Shown: positions 35,265-44,517, counted from the stretch's first letter. The stretch: 64,000 nt of DNA from Halothece sp. PCC 7418 (GCF_000317635.1 NC_019779.1:3286001-3350000), one strand, 5' to 3'. Program-made: numbers and translations. Notes: generated from the sequence alone by a model not told the origin.

Positions 35265-35489
35265 TTAGGGTTGCATTTGCTTTTTCTTCCAGTGTTTGCT
35301 TTTCCGACCCGTGACTCGCCGTCGCCACATCTTAAAGCTGGAGTGCTTGAGTTCGCTTCGCATTAAAGCAATAACTTGCTCTTCGTTCAAACCGTATTGA
35401 GCCTCGATCGCGTCAAACGGGACATCATCTTCCCAAGCCATTTCTATAACACGGCTGATTTCTTCTGGACTCAATTGCTTTTGCTTCAT
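35265..35489 (-). CDS. DUF2805 / TIGR03643-type small protein
   Basis: 74 residues. The pattern ISRVIEMAWEDDVPFDAIEAQYGL followed by EEQVIALMRSELKHSSFKMWRRRVTGRKSKH matches this small family. A helix-turn-helix-like first half and a basic end suggest nucleic-acid binding, but the function is unknown. A good AAGAAACC stretch precedes the ATG. It lies between psb34 and another small gene, all leftward. Confidence 0.85.
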   Translation of the reverse strand: MKQKQLSPEEISRVIEMAWEDDVPFDAIEAQYGLNEEQVIALMRSELKHSSFKMWRRRVTGRKSKHWKKKQMQP

Positions 35490-35546
35490 CGCAGGTTTCT
35501 TTAGCAGTGACAGATTAGGTTAAGGGAAAAGGCTCAGGGGACAGAC

Positions 35547-35774
35547 TTAGCTGGGGAGATTGTTGCTGGTGTAGGTATCCAGTCCATAAGCAGGAGTACG
35601 TTCGTTGTAATCAACCCCTTGACCAGTGAAAGACTCTGAAAGCTGTTCAAAGGAGTCAGAACGCCAGTTACGTTCGTGGATGGGTTTGGTTTGTTCGCCA
35701 CGGAAATAGGCTTGAGTACCAATCAGAGCAACCGCTACCCAACCGACGACAAATAATGCAATTAACCAAAACAT
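35547..35774 (-). CDS. psb34: Photosystem II assembly protein Psb34
   Basis: 75 residues. One membrane helix (MFWLIALFVVGWVAVALIG) is followed by TQAYFRGEQTKPIHERNWRSDSF, which I recognise as Psb34, a one-helix protein bound to PSII assembly intermediates near CP47 and structurally like the Hlip/Scp proteins. GAGGAAAACAACT precedes the ATG. A possible HLR1 element for RpaB lies 36 bp upstream (35810-35827). Confidence 0.88.
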   Translation of the reverse strand: MFWLIALFVVGWVAVALIGTQAYFRGEQTKPIHERNWRSDSFEQLSESFTGQGVDYNERTPAYGLDTYTSNNLPS

Positions 35775-35809
35775 AGTTGTTTTCCTCTTTTGTTAACTTA
35801 TATATCCAT

Positions 35810-35827
35810 TATGTAAATTTTTATAAC
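35810..35827 (-). promoter_or_regulatory. Candidate HLR1 (RpaB-binding) element upstream of psb34
   Basis: On the minus strand it reads GTTATAAA-AA-TTTACATA: two direct half-sites of the HLR1 consensus [GT]TTACA[TA][TA] separated by two bases, with one mismatch in the first half. High-light genes such as hli are controlled through such sites by RpaB. The location suits psb34. Confidence 0.5.
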
Positions 35828-35955
35828 AATTTGTATCTTCTTTAAGATAGATTTGCTAATGAGCGATAGGAGGAGGAAAATGCTGAGAAATAAGCCAGTA
35901 AAACTTGTTACGGAACTTTCACTTCACCCTTGTTATCTTTGATCTCACCAAGGTA

Positions 35956-36771
35956 ATGGTCGTAAAGCGTAACGTGGAATCCATTTCTATTCACATTGTT
36001 GAGGGAAATCCTCATCTCAGGTCACTATTAGGCTGGCATTTGCAGCAAGCTGGGTTTTCCGTGTGTCAATCGGGAAGTATCCAGCAGGCGAAAAGTAACT
36101 TGAATAGTGGGGAACTGACCTTGCTGGTTTTAGATTCAGACTTACCAGATGGGGATAGCCTAGAGTTTTGCTACTGGTTACATCGCTATTACCAGGCCGT
36201 GATCTTGATGTTATCAGCACGCCACAATGAAGCTGATATTGTCGCTGGGCTAAAAGCAGGAGCAGATGATTATTTAGTCAAACCCTTTGGGATGCGAGAG
36301 TTTATGGCGCGAGTTCAAGCTCTGGCACGACGATTTCGAGGGACTAATGTTCCGTTATTGCTCGATTATGGGCAACTGAAAATTAATTTGGCGCAGCGTA
36401 AAGTGTATCTAAAAGGGGAAAAAATTGAATTTACCCCACAAGAATTTAGCTTACTGTACGTTTTAGCACAAGCGCAAGGGTTAGCTCTCTCTCGCTTAGA
36501 ATTACTGCGTCGAGCTTGGCCAGAAGCCATTGATAATCCTCGCACCATTGACACCCATATTTTATCGTTGCGAAAAAAACTGGAAACGAATCCTCGTCAG
36601 CCCTTGCTGATTCAAACTGTGCGTAATGTCGGGTATCGTTTAAATGTTGATGCCCTGAGTTCAAAAAATTTGATTAAAGGGAGTTCAAGAACTCCGTTGG
36701 CTCAAATCAACGAGAGTTCTTTAGCCAATGTCTCTGTTTCTAACATTCACAACCAAGAATCCATGTCTTGA
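35956..36771 (+). CDS. OmpR-family response regulator
   Basis: 271 residues from ATG 35956; an earlier in-frame start at 35905 would add 17. Receiver domain: acidic cluster VEGN at the start, the phospho-acceptor Asp in LLVLDSDLPDGD, Lys in DDYLVKPF. The C-terminal winged helix has FTPQEFSLLYVLAQ, RTIDTHILSLRKKLE and IQTVRNVGYRLN. A 37-residue tail follows. No histidine kinase is adjacent. Cyanobacterial relatives include NblR/RppA-type regulators, but I cannot choose. It is divergent from psb34. Confidence 0.88.
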   Translation: MVVKRNVESISIHIVEGNPHLRSLLGWHLQQAGFSVCQSGSIQQAKSNLNSGELTLLVLDSDLPDGDSLEFCYWLHRYYQAVILMLSARHNEADIVAGLKAGADDYLVKPFGMREFMARVQALARRFRGTNVPLLLDYGQLKINLAQRKVYLKGEKIEFTPQEFSLLYVLAQAQGLALSRLELLRRAWPEAIDNPRTIDTHILSLRKKLETNPRQPLLIQTVRNVGYRLNVDALSSKNLIKGSSRTPLAQINESSLANVSVSNIHNQESMS

Positions 36772-36885
36772 ACTAAATTAGGAGTGAGGCATTCAGCAAA
36801 TTAACCCCCAGTCGATGAACTTGTAGCAAGATTTCAGGTTTTCCGATAATATGAAGATTTGAAAAGGAAGTCAGCAACAACTCCT

Positions 36886-37824
36886 GTGTGGATTACCTCA
36901 ACGCCAGAACGGGCTTTAACGCCAACCGCGATCGCGCTGGGCAATTTTGACGGCGTTCATCAAGGACACCGCAATGTCATTCAACCGGTTTTAGAACAGT
37001 CGGTGCGTTCCACTGTGGTCACGTTTCATCCCCATCCGCGAGAATATTTTAGTGGACAACCCTGTTCTCTCCTCACGCCCCTAGAAGAAAAAATTAGTCA
37101 TCTTAAGGCTTTGGGCATTCAACAACTGGTTTTACTCCCTTTCAATCAGGAACTGGCTGCCCTTTGTGCGGAAGAGTTTGTTCAAAAAATTTTAATTGAG
37201 CAGTTACATCCCCATTACATCAGTGTGGGTGAAGATTTTCGTTTTGGCTATAAACGACAGGGAAGTGCCCAAGATTTACGCGCGATCGCGTCCTCCTATC
37301 ATGTCGCGGTCAATATTGCCAACTTACGAACTAAGGCAAAAGAACGTATTAGCAGTTCTCGCATCCGTGAAGCCATTAATCAAGGTCAAGTTGAACTCGC
37401 CAAGCAACTCTTAGGACGACCCTATACCCTCAACGGAACCGTCGTCACTGGCGAACAACGGGGACGCACCATTGGTTTTCCCACCGCTAACCTTGTCCTT
37501 CCTCGCAATAAGCTGATTCCCTGCTATGGTGTCTATGCCGTAGAAGTGACAAGTATCACTTATCCCCTTCTTTCTCCTCATCCCGCAGTCATGAATATTG
37601 GAATGCGTCCCACCGTCAACGGACAACATCCCACCATTGAAATTCATCTTCTTGATTGGACAGGAGACTTGTATCAGCACAGCTTGAGCGTACAATTAAA
37701 GCAGTTTCTGCGCCCAGAAGCCAAATTTGAATCTTTAGAAGCCCTCAAAGCCCAAATTAATAAAGATTGCGAAACGGCTCGTCAACTTCTGCCCTATCCC
37801 TCCTCCCAACCGATAAATTCATGA
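36886..37824 (+). CDS. ribF: Bifunctional riboflavin kinase / FAD synthetase
   Basis: Makes FMN from riboflavin and then FAD. The N-terminal adenylyltransferase domain has IALGNFDGVHQGHRNVI, VVTFHPHPREYF and the ISSSRIR motif; the C-terminal kinase domain has GRTIGFPTANLVL and GVYAV. I choose GTG 36886 (VWITSTPERALTPTAIA, 312 aa) because family members start there; a TTG nine codons upstream is possible. Its stop overlaps the next start as ATGA. Confidence 0.93.
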   Translation: MWITSTPERALTPTAIALGNFDGVHQGHRNVIQPVLEQSVRSTVVTFHPHPREYFSGQPCSLLTPLEEKISHLKALGIQQLVLLPFNQELAALCAEEFVQKILIEQLHPHYISVGEDFRFGYKRQGSAQDLRAIASSYHVAVNIANLRTKAKERISSSRIREAINQGQVELAKQLLGRPYTLNGTVVTGEQRGRTIGFPTANLVLPRNKLIPCYGVYAVEVTSITYPLLSPHPAVMNIGMRPTVNGQHPTIEIHLLDWTGDLYQHSLSVQLKQFLRPEAKFESLEALKAQINKDCETARQLLPYPSSQPINS

Positions 37825-38726
37825 GAGACTATATCCAACAACTGACCGATAACATTGCCCAATTTTTCGTGGGTAAAGACACATCTGTACGTTTAGTAAT
37901 TGTTGCCCTCCTCAGTGGCGGTCATCTGCTGCTGGAAGATGTCCCCGGTGTTGGAAAAACCCTTCTTGCCAAATCTCTAGCGCGATCCATTAATGGCAAA
38001 TTTCAACGGATTCAGTGTACTCCAGATTTGCTTCCCTCTGATGTGACTGGAACTAATATTTGGAATCAGCGCGATCAAGTGTTTGAATTTGTTCCGGGTC
38101 CAGTTTTTGCCAATATTTTTCTGGCGGATGAAGTCAACCGAGCCACACCGCGCACTCAGTCCGCGTTATTAGAGGTGATGGAAGAACAACAAGTTACCAT
38201 TGATGGCGAAACTCGTCCAGTCAAAAAACCCTTTTTTGTTATTGCGACCCAAAATCCCATTGAATATCAAGGGACATTCCCCTTGCCAGAAGCACAAATG
38301 GATCGCTTTGCCCTGTCTTTAAGTTTGGGCTATCCTAGTGCCGAGGAAGAATTACAGATGTTACAGCTTCAGGGGAATGACTTAAAAGATTTACAGCCCT
38401 CGATTTCTCCAGAAGACGTTTTAGAATTACAGCAGCAAGTGTTAGCAGTAAAAGTTGCAACCCCCCTACAGCAGTACATTCTCAACCTTGTGCGAGCTTC
38501 TAGAGAAGATGAAGAGGTACGCTTAGGGGTGAGCCCGAGGGGTACAGTTGCTCTACAACGGACAACACAAGCTCTTGCGTTTCTGGAAGGACGAGATTAT
38601 GCGATCCCCGATGATGTGAAATTGCTTGCCCCTTATGTTTTATCTCATCGCCTGATTCCAACAGGAGGACGTAAAGAAAAGATGATTGTGGAGCGCATTT
38701 TACGAACGGTTCCTGTGGAAAGTTGA
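37821..38726 (+). CDS. MoxR-family AAA+ ATPase
   Basis: 301 residues. Walker A is EDVPGVGKTLLAKSLA, Walker B is ANIFLADEVNRATPRTQSALLEVMEE, and the sensor regions include PFFVIATQNPIEYQGTFPLPEAQMDRF. MoxR ATPases act as chaperones for cofactor or complex assembly, usually with VWA proteins; none is next to this gene. ATG 37821 overlaps the ribF stop. The 3' end overlaps the convergent transporter gene by 27 bp. Confidence 0.92.
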   Translation: MRDYIQQLTDNIAQFFVGKDTSVRLVIVALLSGGHLLLEDVPGVGKTLLAKSLARSINGKFQRIQCTPDLLPSDVTGTNIWNQRDQVFEFVPGPVFANIFLADEVNRATPRTQSALLEVMEEQQVTIDGETRPVKKPFFVIATQNPIEYQGTFPLPEAQMDRFALSLSLGYPSAEEELQMLQLQGNDLKDLQPSISPEDVLELQQQVLAVKVATPLQQYILNLVRASREDEEVRLGVSPRGTVALQRTTQALAFLEGRDYAIPDDVKLLAPYVLSHRLIPTGGRKEKMIVERILRTVPVES

Positions 38727-39638
38727 AGGCGGATTTCGGTTTTCCCCTCCCAACCCAGCAATACTGAGGGTGACAATCGCCACCCCAATGACTTGTCTGG
38801 GATCTAGGGTTTCCTGTAGGATGAACCAAGCAACGAGGGCCGTTAAAGCGGGCTCGATCGAGCCCACGAGAGTGGCAGTTGCAGCCCCCACTAAACGAAT
38901 CCCTAAATTGGTAAAGACTAAGCCCCCCAAGGTAATCAAGCCTGAGCCAGCACTCCAAACCAGTAGCGGTAACCAGAGGGGCTGAGAAATCCTAATCTGG
39001 AGGAGAAGACTGGTGAGACTTGCCAAGAGAAAGAGTAGAGAAAACGTAATCAGAGAAAAAGAAATGGGATGAAATTGCATGAGAGCCTTTTGAGCGGTTA
39101 CAGCATATAACGCAAAGCCCACACCAGCCCCGAAAGCGCAAATAACACCAAAGGTAAACTGTGAGGAAAGATTGCCCTGTAATTCGGGTGTGACCAAAAT
39201 TAAACCCAATGTCACACCAGCAATAATCAGCCAACGGAACAAGTTAGGCTGAGCGCGATCGCGCCACCAGCCCAATAACATAGCAATAATCGGATGAATA
39301 AAAAAAAGAGTCACTGCAATCCCAGCGGGAATACTACCAATGGCGAGATAAAGTAAGATCACCGTGAAAAAATAAATTGTACCACTGAGTAAGGGCGATT
39401 TTAAGCGCGATCGCGCTTGGGTAATTTCAGTAAAGGTTTTGGGATAGATCCGCAATGCAAGCAAACCCAAAAATAGCATCATAAAAAACGTGCGAGTTTG
39501 CAGAAACAGAATTGTATGCTCAAAGTTAGAGGTTAAAATCCCTCCAATTTCTGCATTCCCCTGAAAAAACAGGCGAACAATCACATTTTGCAGCGACAAA
39601 AAGCCCCCTGCAAGCAACATTACTAAAATACCAACCAT
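38700..39638 (-). CDS. EamA/DMT-family transporter
   Basis: 312 residues with ten predicted membrane segments in two EamA repeats, ending VWFILQETLDPRQVIGVAIVTLSIAGL, a typical EamA end. Family members export metabolites or amino acids; the substrate is unknown. I start at ATG 39638 (MVGILVMLLAGGF), which clears the divergent galE start; the open frame extends 26 codons upstream without membrane character. Confidence 0.87.
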   Translation of the reverse strand: MVGILVMLLAGGFLSLQNVIVRLFFQGNAEIGGILTSNFEHTILFLQTRTFFMMLFLGLLALRIYPKTFTEITQARSRLKSPLLSGTIYFFTVILLYLAIGSIPAGIAVTLFFIHPIIAMLLGWWRDRAQPNLFRWLIIAGVTLGLILVTPELQGNLSSQFTFGVICAFGAGVGFALYAVTAQKALMQFHPISFSLITFSLLFLLASLTSLLLQIRISQPLWLPLLVWSAGSGLITLGGLVFTNLGIRLVGAATATLVGSIEPALTALVAWFILQETLDPRQVIGVAIVTLSIAGLGGENRNPPSTFHRNRS

Positions 39639-39748
39639 AAAAAATTTACAACTAACGGTAAGATTTGGAACAGGAAACCCAAAGCAGGTCTCTGTTATTT
39701 TCCGAACACTGCTCAACTGGCAAGTCTAACCATCTATTATCTATTGCT

Positions 39749-40792
39749 ATGTCTCCCTCTTCTCATTCAACCATTCTTGTTACTGGTGGCGCGGGTTATA
39801 TTGGTTCCCATGCTGTACTAGCTTTACAAGCAAAAGGCTACAACGTTGTCATTCTGGATAACTTAGTTTACGGACATCAGGATATTGTCGAAAAGAATCT
39901 CAAAGCCGAACTGATTGTTGGTGATACCAGCGATCGCGCACTCCTTAACGAAATCTTCAAAACCCGAGAGATTGCTGCCGTCATGCACTTTGCAGCTTAT
40001 GCTTATGTCGGCGAATCGGTAACCAACCCCGCCAAATATTATCACAACAATGTCGTTGGTACGCTGACGTTATTAGAAGCGATGCAAGAAGCAGGGATTA
40101 ATAAATTTGTTTTTTCTTCCACCTGCGCCACTTATGGTATTCCTGAAACCGTTCCCATCCCAGAAACCCATCCCCAAAATCCCATTAACCCTTATGGCGC
40201 AAGCAAGTTAATGGTGGAGCGGATCTTACAAGATTTCGACATCGCCTATAATCTCAAGTCGGTTATTTTCCGTTATTTCAATGCAGCAGGGGCTGATCCG
40301 CAAGGGCGAACGGGAGAAGATCATAACCCTGAAACCCATCTCATTCCCCTGATTTTACTGACCGCTCTGGGGAAACGGGATGCCATTAAAATCTTTGGTA
40401 CAGATTACCCCACCCGTGATGGCACCTGCATCCGTGACTATATTCATGTTGCCGATTTAGCGCAAGCTCATGTTTTAGGCTTAGAATACTTACTGGCTGG
40501 GGGAGGAAGCGATGTTTTTAACCTCGGTAACGGCAATGGTTTTACCGTGCGAGAAATGATTGCAACGGCAAAAGCAATTACCGAAAAAGACTTTACAGTC
40601 CAAGAAACCGACCGTCGTCTGGGTGATCCTGCAATGTTAGTGGGGAGTAGTGAAAAAGCCCGTCAAATTTTGAATTGGCAGCCTCAATACGCCGATTTGA
40701 ATGATATTATTAGTCATGCTTGGCAATGGCATCAACAACGGCATGACAAGCTGGGTGAACAAGCAAATCGACCCAACTCGCTTGCAAGTTGA
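39749..40792 (+). CDS. galE: UDP-glucose 4-epimerase
   Basis: 347 residues from ATG 39749. SDR-extended fold: NAD-binding TILVTGGAGYIGSH, catalytic Ser/Tyr/Lys in FSSTCATYG and NPYGASKLMVERIL, and RYFNAAGADPQGRTGEDHNPETHLIP, which is specific for GalE. Interconverts UDP-glucose and UDP-galactose for polysaccharide synthesis. The 28 codons before this ATG are open but lack homology. Confidence 0.95.
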   Translation: MSPSSHSTILVTGGAGYIGSHAVLALQAKGYNVVILDNLVYGHQDIVEKNLKAELIVGDTSDRALLNEIFKTREIAAVMHFAAYAYVGESVTNPAKYYHNNVVGTLTLLEAMQEAGINKFVFSSTCATYGIPETVPIPETHPQNPINPYGASKLMVERILQDFDIAYNLKSVIFRYFNAAGADPQGRTGEDHNPETHLIPLILLTALGKRDAIKIFGTDYPTRDGTCIRDYIHVADLAQAHVLGLEYLLAGGGSDVFNLGNGNGFTVREMIATAKAITEKDFTVQETDRRLGDPAMLVGSSEKARQILNWQPQYADLNDIISHAWQWHQQRHDKLGEQANRPNSLAS

Positions 40793-40845
40793 GCCGAAAG
40801 ATGTTAAGCTGTCCTCTCTATAATTGAGTATTTTTCAGGACTGAT

Positions 40846-41172
40846 CTAAACCCGACCTTGGGCACTAACAGCTTGAACAGCTTGCTCTTCCTCAGGTTGA
40901 ACAATTCTAAGGCTGGGGAAGAGGAAGTGATTTTCTTCTACATATTGTGCTCCGAAGAGCCCTTTTTCTGCCCAAAAATACCGATCCGTAGTATGTTCAT
41001 TCCGTCTGACTACGACGAGAGCAGGAGGAGCAATTCCTTTCGCAGAAATATATTTTCTCGCTGCAGTTACTGGCTTATATTCACCACTTTCGATATTATA
41101 TTGAGGCACTAAGGAGAGGATTTTCCGTCCTTCCTGGCGACGACGACTTTTGCGTTTGCGTTTTCTTGCCAA
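40846..41172 (-). CDS. DUF3155 family cyanobacterial protein
   Basis: 108 residues. A very basic start (MARKRKRKSRRRQEGRK) and the conserved RNEHTTDRYFWAEKGLFGAQYVEENHFLFPSL block identify DUF3155, which I know only from cyanobacteria and related plastids. The basic tail suggests RNA or ribosome contact; function unknown. GGAGGTAACGGACTTG precedes the ATG. Confidence 0.88.
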   Translation of the reverse strand: MARKRKRKSRRRQEGRKILSLVPQYNIESGEYKPVTAARKYISAKGIAPPALVVVRRNEHTTDRYFWAEKGLFGAQYVEENHFLFPSLRIVQPEEEQAVQAVSAQGRV

Positions 41173-41638
41173 GTCCGTTACCTCCTAGCTTGATTTATAA
41201 ATGTAATGGCAGTTACAAAATTCGTGCCAATTATAGGTTGAACTGGCAAATTTTTCAAGTTCTCTGGTTTGACTCGTAAAATCAACTTGAAACCTTGCTA
41301 GATAAGGAACAGACAGTTATGCTTTTGGTAAAAATAGCAACATTTAATGAATTGATTGTAAATATTCTTCATAATAGGCTCTGGGGGATTGACGCTCGTC
41401 TTCTCGTAGATAACTCAATAATTATACATATAGTTTAATATTCCCCTGATCGCTGAAACCCTGATGAGGGAACGATCTGGTTAGAGAGAACAACATCTGT
41501 TACCCAACTTCAACAAGATATTTAATAAAGATTTAAGATTTCTGACGTTTTGCCCTCAACTTGGGTAAACTCCCCTATGGTAGTGGGTAGTTTCTCTATA
41601 AAGAAACCAAACACCCTTGAAGTTTGACTTCTGAGATC
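41173..41638. other. Divergent intergenic region, DUF3155 and membrane protein
   Basis: 466 bp of AT-rich sequence between divergent genes. It must contain both promoters. A short hairpin, GGTAGTTTCTC/GAAACC, lies near 41587-41608 just before the rightward gene. I recognise no RNA family. Confidence 0.45.
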
Positions 41639-41959
41639 ATGATGAAACAACTCTCTAATTTATTAAGTTCCTTCGTTGTAACCGTGGTAATTAGCTTTAC
41701 TTTTCCTGTGATGCTAGTCCTAGGGTTATTAACGATCGCGCTCGGCATTAGTTACTTTCCGGGCTTAGAAAGCATTGGTGAGGTTAGCCTCAATCAACTG
41801 CTAGCATTCTTGAGTATTTTTGGCGCGGGCTCAGTTTCTAGGGGGGTGATTGTCATTGGCTTAACCCTAGCGCTCGTTGCAGGATGGTTCGATATTTATA
41901 CCCTGTATCGTTTTTACCAATTCAAACAGTTGGATTCAGAACCCTCGAAAAACTCTTAA
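41639..41959 (+). CDS. Small membrane protein, unknown function
   Basis: 106 residues from ATG 41639 (the next codon is also ATG). Two strong membrane segments (VVTVVISFTFPVMLVLGLLTIALGI and GVIVIGLTLALVAGWFDIYTLYRF) with a loop between. No recognised motif. Followed by a perfect 8-bp hairpin. Confidence 0.65.
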   Translation: MMKQLSNLLSSFVVTVVISFTFPVMLVLGLLTIALGISYFPGLESIGEVSLNQLLAFLSIFGAGSVSRGVIVIGLTLALVAGWFDIYTLYRFYQFKQLDSEPSKNS

Positions 41960-41986
41960 GGAGCAGCCCAGAGAACAACTGCTCCT
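41952..41986 (-). terminator. Hairpin between convergent small genes, possible terminator
   Basis: AGGAGCAG (41959-41966) pairs perfectly with CTGCTCCT (41979-41986) with a 12-nt loop. On the minus strand it is followed by TAAGAG then five T, so it could end leftward transcription of the 36-residue gene. On the plus strand no T run follows. Confidence 0.45.
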
Positions 41987-42019
41987 AATCAAGATCAAAG
42001 ATAGGCAATTGGAAAACAA

Positions 42020-42130
42020 TTAACCAATAAAACCAAGGAGTAAGACGGCAATTCCGCCGCATACCGCAAGCAGGCTCAACACTGCCCCAGCATTGGGACT
42101 TCCTTTCCAAGAATACTTTTTATCGTCCAT
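42020..42130 (-). CDS. 36-residue single-helix membrane protein
   Basis: Begins MDDKKYSWKGSPNAG and ends with one membrane helix (AVLSLLAVCGGIAVLLLGFIG). It is too short for common gene finders. Charged N-terminus plus a Gly/Leu-rich helix resembles small thylakoid subunits in size and layout, but I do not recognise a known one. No strong Shine-Dalgarno is present. A terminator-like hairpin lies 34 bp after its stop, on the correct strand. Confidence 0.5.
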   Translation of the reverse strand: MDDKKYSWKGSPNAGAVLSLLAVCGGIAVLLLGFIG

Positions 42131-42222
42131 GGTTTGTTACACTTCTTTACAAAACGGTTAACCCTATGATGACATTTTCTGCTTAAATTGTCAGGGTGAC
42201 GTTTGCGCAAACATTAAAGACT

Positions 42223-42969
42223 GTGAAGCTATTTGTTTATGACACCCCAGAGTTAACACCAATCGATCATCTCCCAGACTGTGCTGTGGTGATTGATGTG
42301 TTACGAGCGACAACCACGATCGCGACAGTTTTAGCGGCTGGTGCAGAGGCAGTTCAAGCCTTCAGTGATATTGAAGAATTAATGAGTGTAAGTGAACAAT
42401 GGGACAGTAACCGTCGTTTGCGAGCGGGAGAGCGCGGTGGCTCGAAAGTAGAAGGTTGCGATTTAGGAAATTCTCCTTTGGAATGTCCCTCAGAACAAGT
42501 GCAGGGAAAGCGTTTTTTTCTCAGCACAACCAATGGCACGCGGGCTCTACAACGAGTGGAGAAAGCCCCCCATGTCCTTACGGCTGCCTTTGTTAATGAT
42601 CGCTCAGTCATTGACTATTTACAGCAGCATCAGCCCGAAACAGTTTGGCTGGTTGGCTCAGGGTGGCAAGGAAGTTATTCCTTAGAAGACACAGCTTGTG
42701 CTGGGGCAATCGCTCACGCCTTACTCGGGAATCTCAGTCATGATCAAGTAGAAGTGATTGGGAATGATGAAGTCATTGGCGCGATCGCGCTTTATTGCCA
42801 ATGGCAAAGCAAGCTCTTAGAATTATTCCGTTTTTCCAGTCACGGACAACGGCTCTTACGCTTAGAACGAGAAGATGACTTAATTTATTGTGCCAAACGA
42901 GACTGCTTAAAAGTCATTCCGACGCAAAAAGAACCAGGTGTGTTGATTGCGGGTTTAGAGAAAACATAG
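42223..42969 (+). CDS. comB: 2-phosphosulfolactate phosphatase ComB family
   Basis: 248 residues from GTG 42223 ([19 protein letters not shown]), the start other members use; an in-frame GTG at 42196 would add nine. Motifs are [42 protein letters not shown] and [12 protein letters not shown]. The founding enzyme acts in coenzyme M synthesis, which cyanobacteria do not make, so its substrate here is probably different. Confidence 0.88.
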   Translation: MKLFVYDTPELTPIDHLPDCAVVIDVLRATTTIATVLAAGAEAVQAFSDIEELMSVSEQWDSNRRLRAGERGGSKVEGCDLGNSPLECPSEQVQGKRFFLSTTNGTRALQRVEKAPHVLTAAFVNDRSVIDYLQQHQPETVWLVGSGWQGSYSLEDTACAGAIAHALLGNLSHDQVEVIGNDEVIGAIALYCQWQSKLLELFRFSSHGQRLLRLEREDDLIYCAKRDCLKVIPTQKEPGVLIAGLEKT

Positions 42970-43083
42970 ATTGAGCGCGATCGAGCGAAGGAAGCTCGCT
43001 GCCAAAAGCAATCGCCCTTGCAAGTTTCTTTTACCCACCACACTTCAACACCTGCTTAGCCATTGACTTGGTTTCTGGTTGGC

Positions 43084-43968
43084 TTAGGCATTTGCTTTTT
43101 TAGCACATATAGCAAATGCAGGCCCATTGGGATGATCAAGATGTTCAAAATTTATTTCTATATCGACAAATCCAAAGTTGCTCAACGCTTTTATTATGCT
43201 ATCTCGAGTTAACCATTTACTTGTTGGTTCGAGACCACCACAGAAACCTGACCAGCCTAAAGCATTCTGATACGACTGAGTAGAGTATTCATAAGAAACG
43301 CCCTCATATTTTAATAAACTGAGGGGACTAAATTTATCTCTTAACTCTTCTCTATTTAAGATAATCTCTTGGTCATAGTAATGAGTCCAAATAAATAATC
43401 TGTCAGACACTCTTGAGATGAGTTTTAGCAACTTAACAGGATTCTCCATGTGATACAAAATCCCACTAGCAAAAACCATGTCGTATTTTGAATCATCCTT
43501 TTCAAGAAAGAGCATAAAATCACCCAATCTAAATTCTACCTGATCGAGATTCAAGATTTCTTTAATAGATAAGCATTTCAAAAAAGCACGTATATTAGCT
43601 TCAATAGATATAACCTTGCTAGCATTTCTATTCTGAAACATATAAGAATGTCCACCTTCAAGAGGCCCCAATTCTAGTATTTTCCAATTAGAGAAGTTGC
43701 CAAAAACTTGTTCTGCCCAGACAACGCGACTGTCTTCAAAGAGTCTGGCTGTACCTGGTTGTGTCACCAAACCCAAGTCGTCAGGAAGTTGGGATGACCA
43801 TTCTCCGTTGAAGATCTCTATAATATTCTGATGGCTGGGCTCTGATCGCACATATTCGTCTAAAATTTCCATGGGTTCTTCTTCATCAGTTTTTTGGGCT
43901 CTCACTTCGGGAAAAAACGTCCTCAAAAACTTCTTGAATAGATGAGTGATATGATGGATTTTAAGCAT
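43084..43968 (-). CDS. SAM-dependent methyltransferase, class I
   Basis: 294 residues from ATG 43968; a TTG start 14 codons earlier is less likely. The SAM-binding region is WKILELGPLEGGHSYMFQ, then VISIEAN, and the post-II motif is YDMVFASGILYHMENPVKLLKLISRV. The C-terminal part has a conserved-looking GWSGFCGGLEPTSKWLTRDSI. Substrate unknown; similar genes occur with glycan or natural-product genes. Base composition is more AT-rich than the neighbouring comB, which suggests transfer. Confidence 0.8.
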   Translation of the reverse strand: MLKIHHITHLFKKFLRTFFPEVRAQKTDEEEPMEILDEYVRSEPSHQNIIEIFNGEWSSQLPDDLGLVTQPGTARLFEDSRVVWAEQVFGNFSNWKILELGPLEGGHSYMFQNRNASKVISIEANIRAFLKCLSIKEILNLDQVEFRLGDFMLFLEKDDSKYDMVFASGILYHMENPVKLLKLISRVSDRLFIWTHYYDQEIILNREELRDKFSPLSLLKYEGVSYEYSTQSYQNALGWSGFCGGLEPTSKWLTRDSIIKALSNFGFVDIEINFEHLDHPNGPAFAICAKKANA

Positions 43969-44034
43969 TATTTTGACCAGACAAAGAAAAGCAAGGTTAA
44001 TTAGATTCAATGCTGTATCATATCATATTTTAAG

Positions 44035-44517
44035 ATGTCTTCTAAAATTCCTGAATACCAAATTAGGCGTTTTCAATCTAGTGATGCCCAACAAATCGCG
44101 CAACTTTTTCACGATACAATTCGCAATATTAACCGCCGAGATTATTCTTTTTCTCAAGTGAAAGCATGGGCTCCCGATCAGATTTATTTCCGCAATTGGG
44201 CAACAGAATGTTCAAAATATTTCACCTATGTTGCTGATTGGAAAGGAACAATTCTTGGCTTTTCTGAATTAGAAGCAAATGGGGATATCCACTGTTTTTA
44301 CTGTCATTATCAGTATCAAGGGTGTGGTGTCGGTCGCCAACTTTATCAAACTATTGAAAACCAAGCCATTCAACTACAACTCACTCGCTTAGTGACAGCA
44401 GCAAGTATTACGGCTCAACCTTTCTTTGAAAAAATGGGGTTTTCTGTGGTGAAACCACAAATCGTTAGTCGTCGTGGGGAAACCTTCAGCAATTACCTTA
44501 TGGAAAAATATCTTTGA
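44035..44517 (+). CDS. GNAT-family N-acetyltransferase
   Basis: 160 residues. GNAT features: YQIRRFQSSDAQQIAQLF at the start and the acetyl-CoA loop YQYQGCGVGRQLYQTIE, followed by TRLVTAASITAQPFFEKMGF. Pattern closest to YafP-type acetyltransferases. Divergent from the methyltransferase with a 66-bp gap. Confidence 0.82.
   Translation: MSSKIPEYQIRRFQSSDAQQIAQLFHDTIRNINRRDYSFSQVKAWAPDQIYFRNWATECSKYFTYVADWKGTILGFSELEANGDIHCFYCHYQYQGCGVGRQLYQTIENQAIQLQLTRLVTAASITAQPFFEKMGFSVVKPQIVSRRGETFSNYLMEKYL

Noticed and set aside
42354-42611. Minus-strand frame inside comB
   Set aside because: Antisense to a recognised enzyme with no ribosome site or motif.
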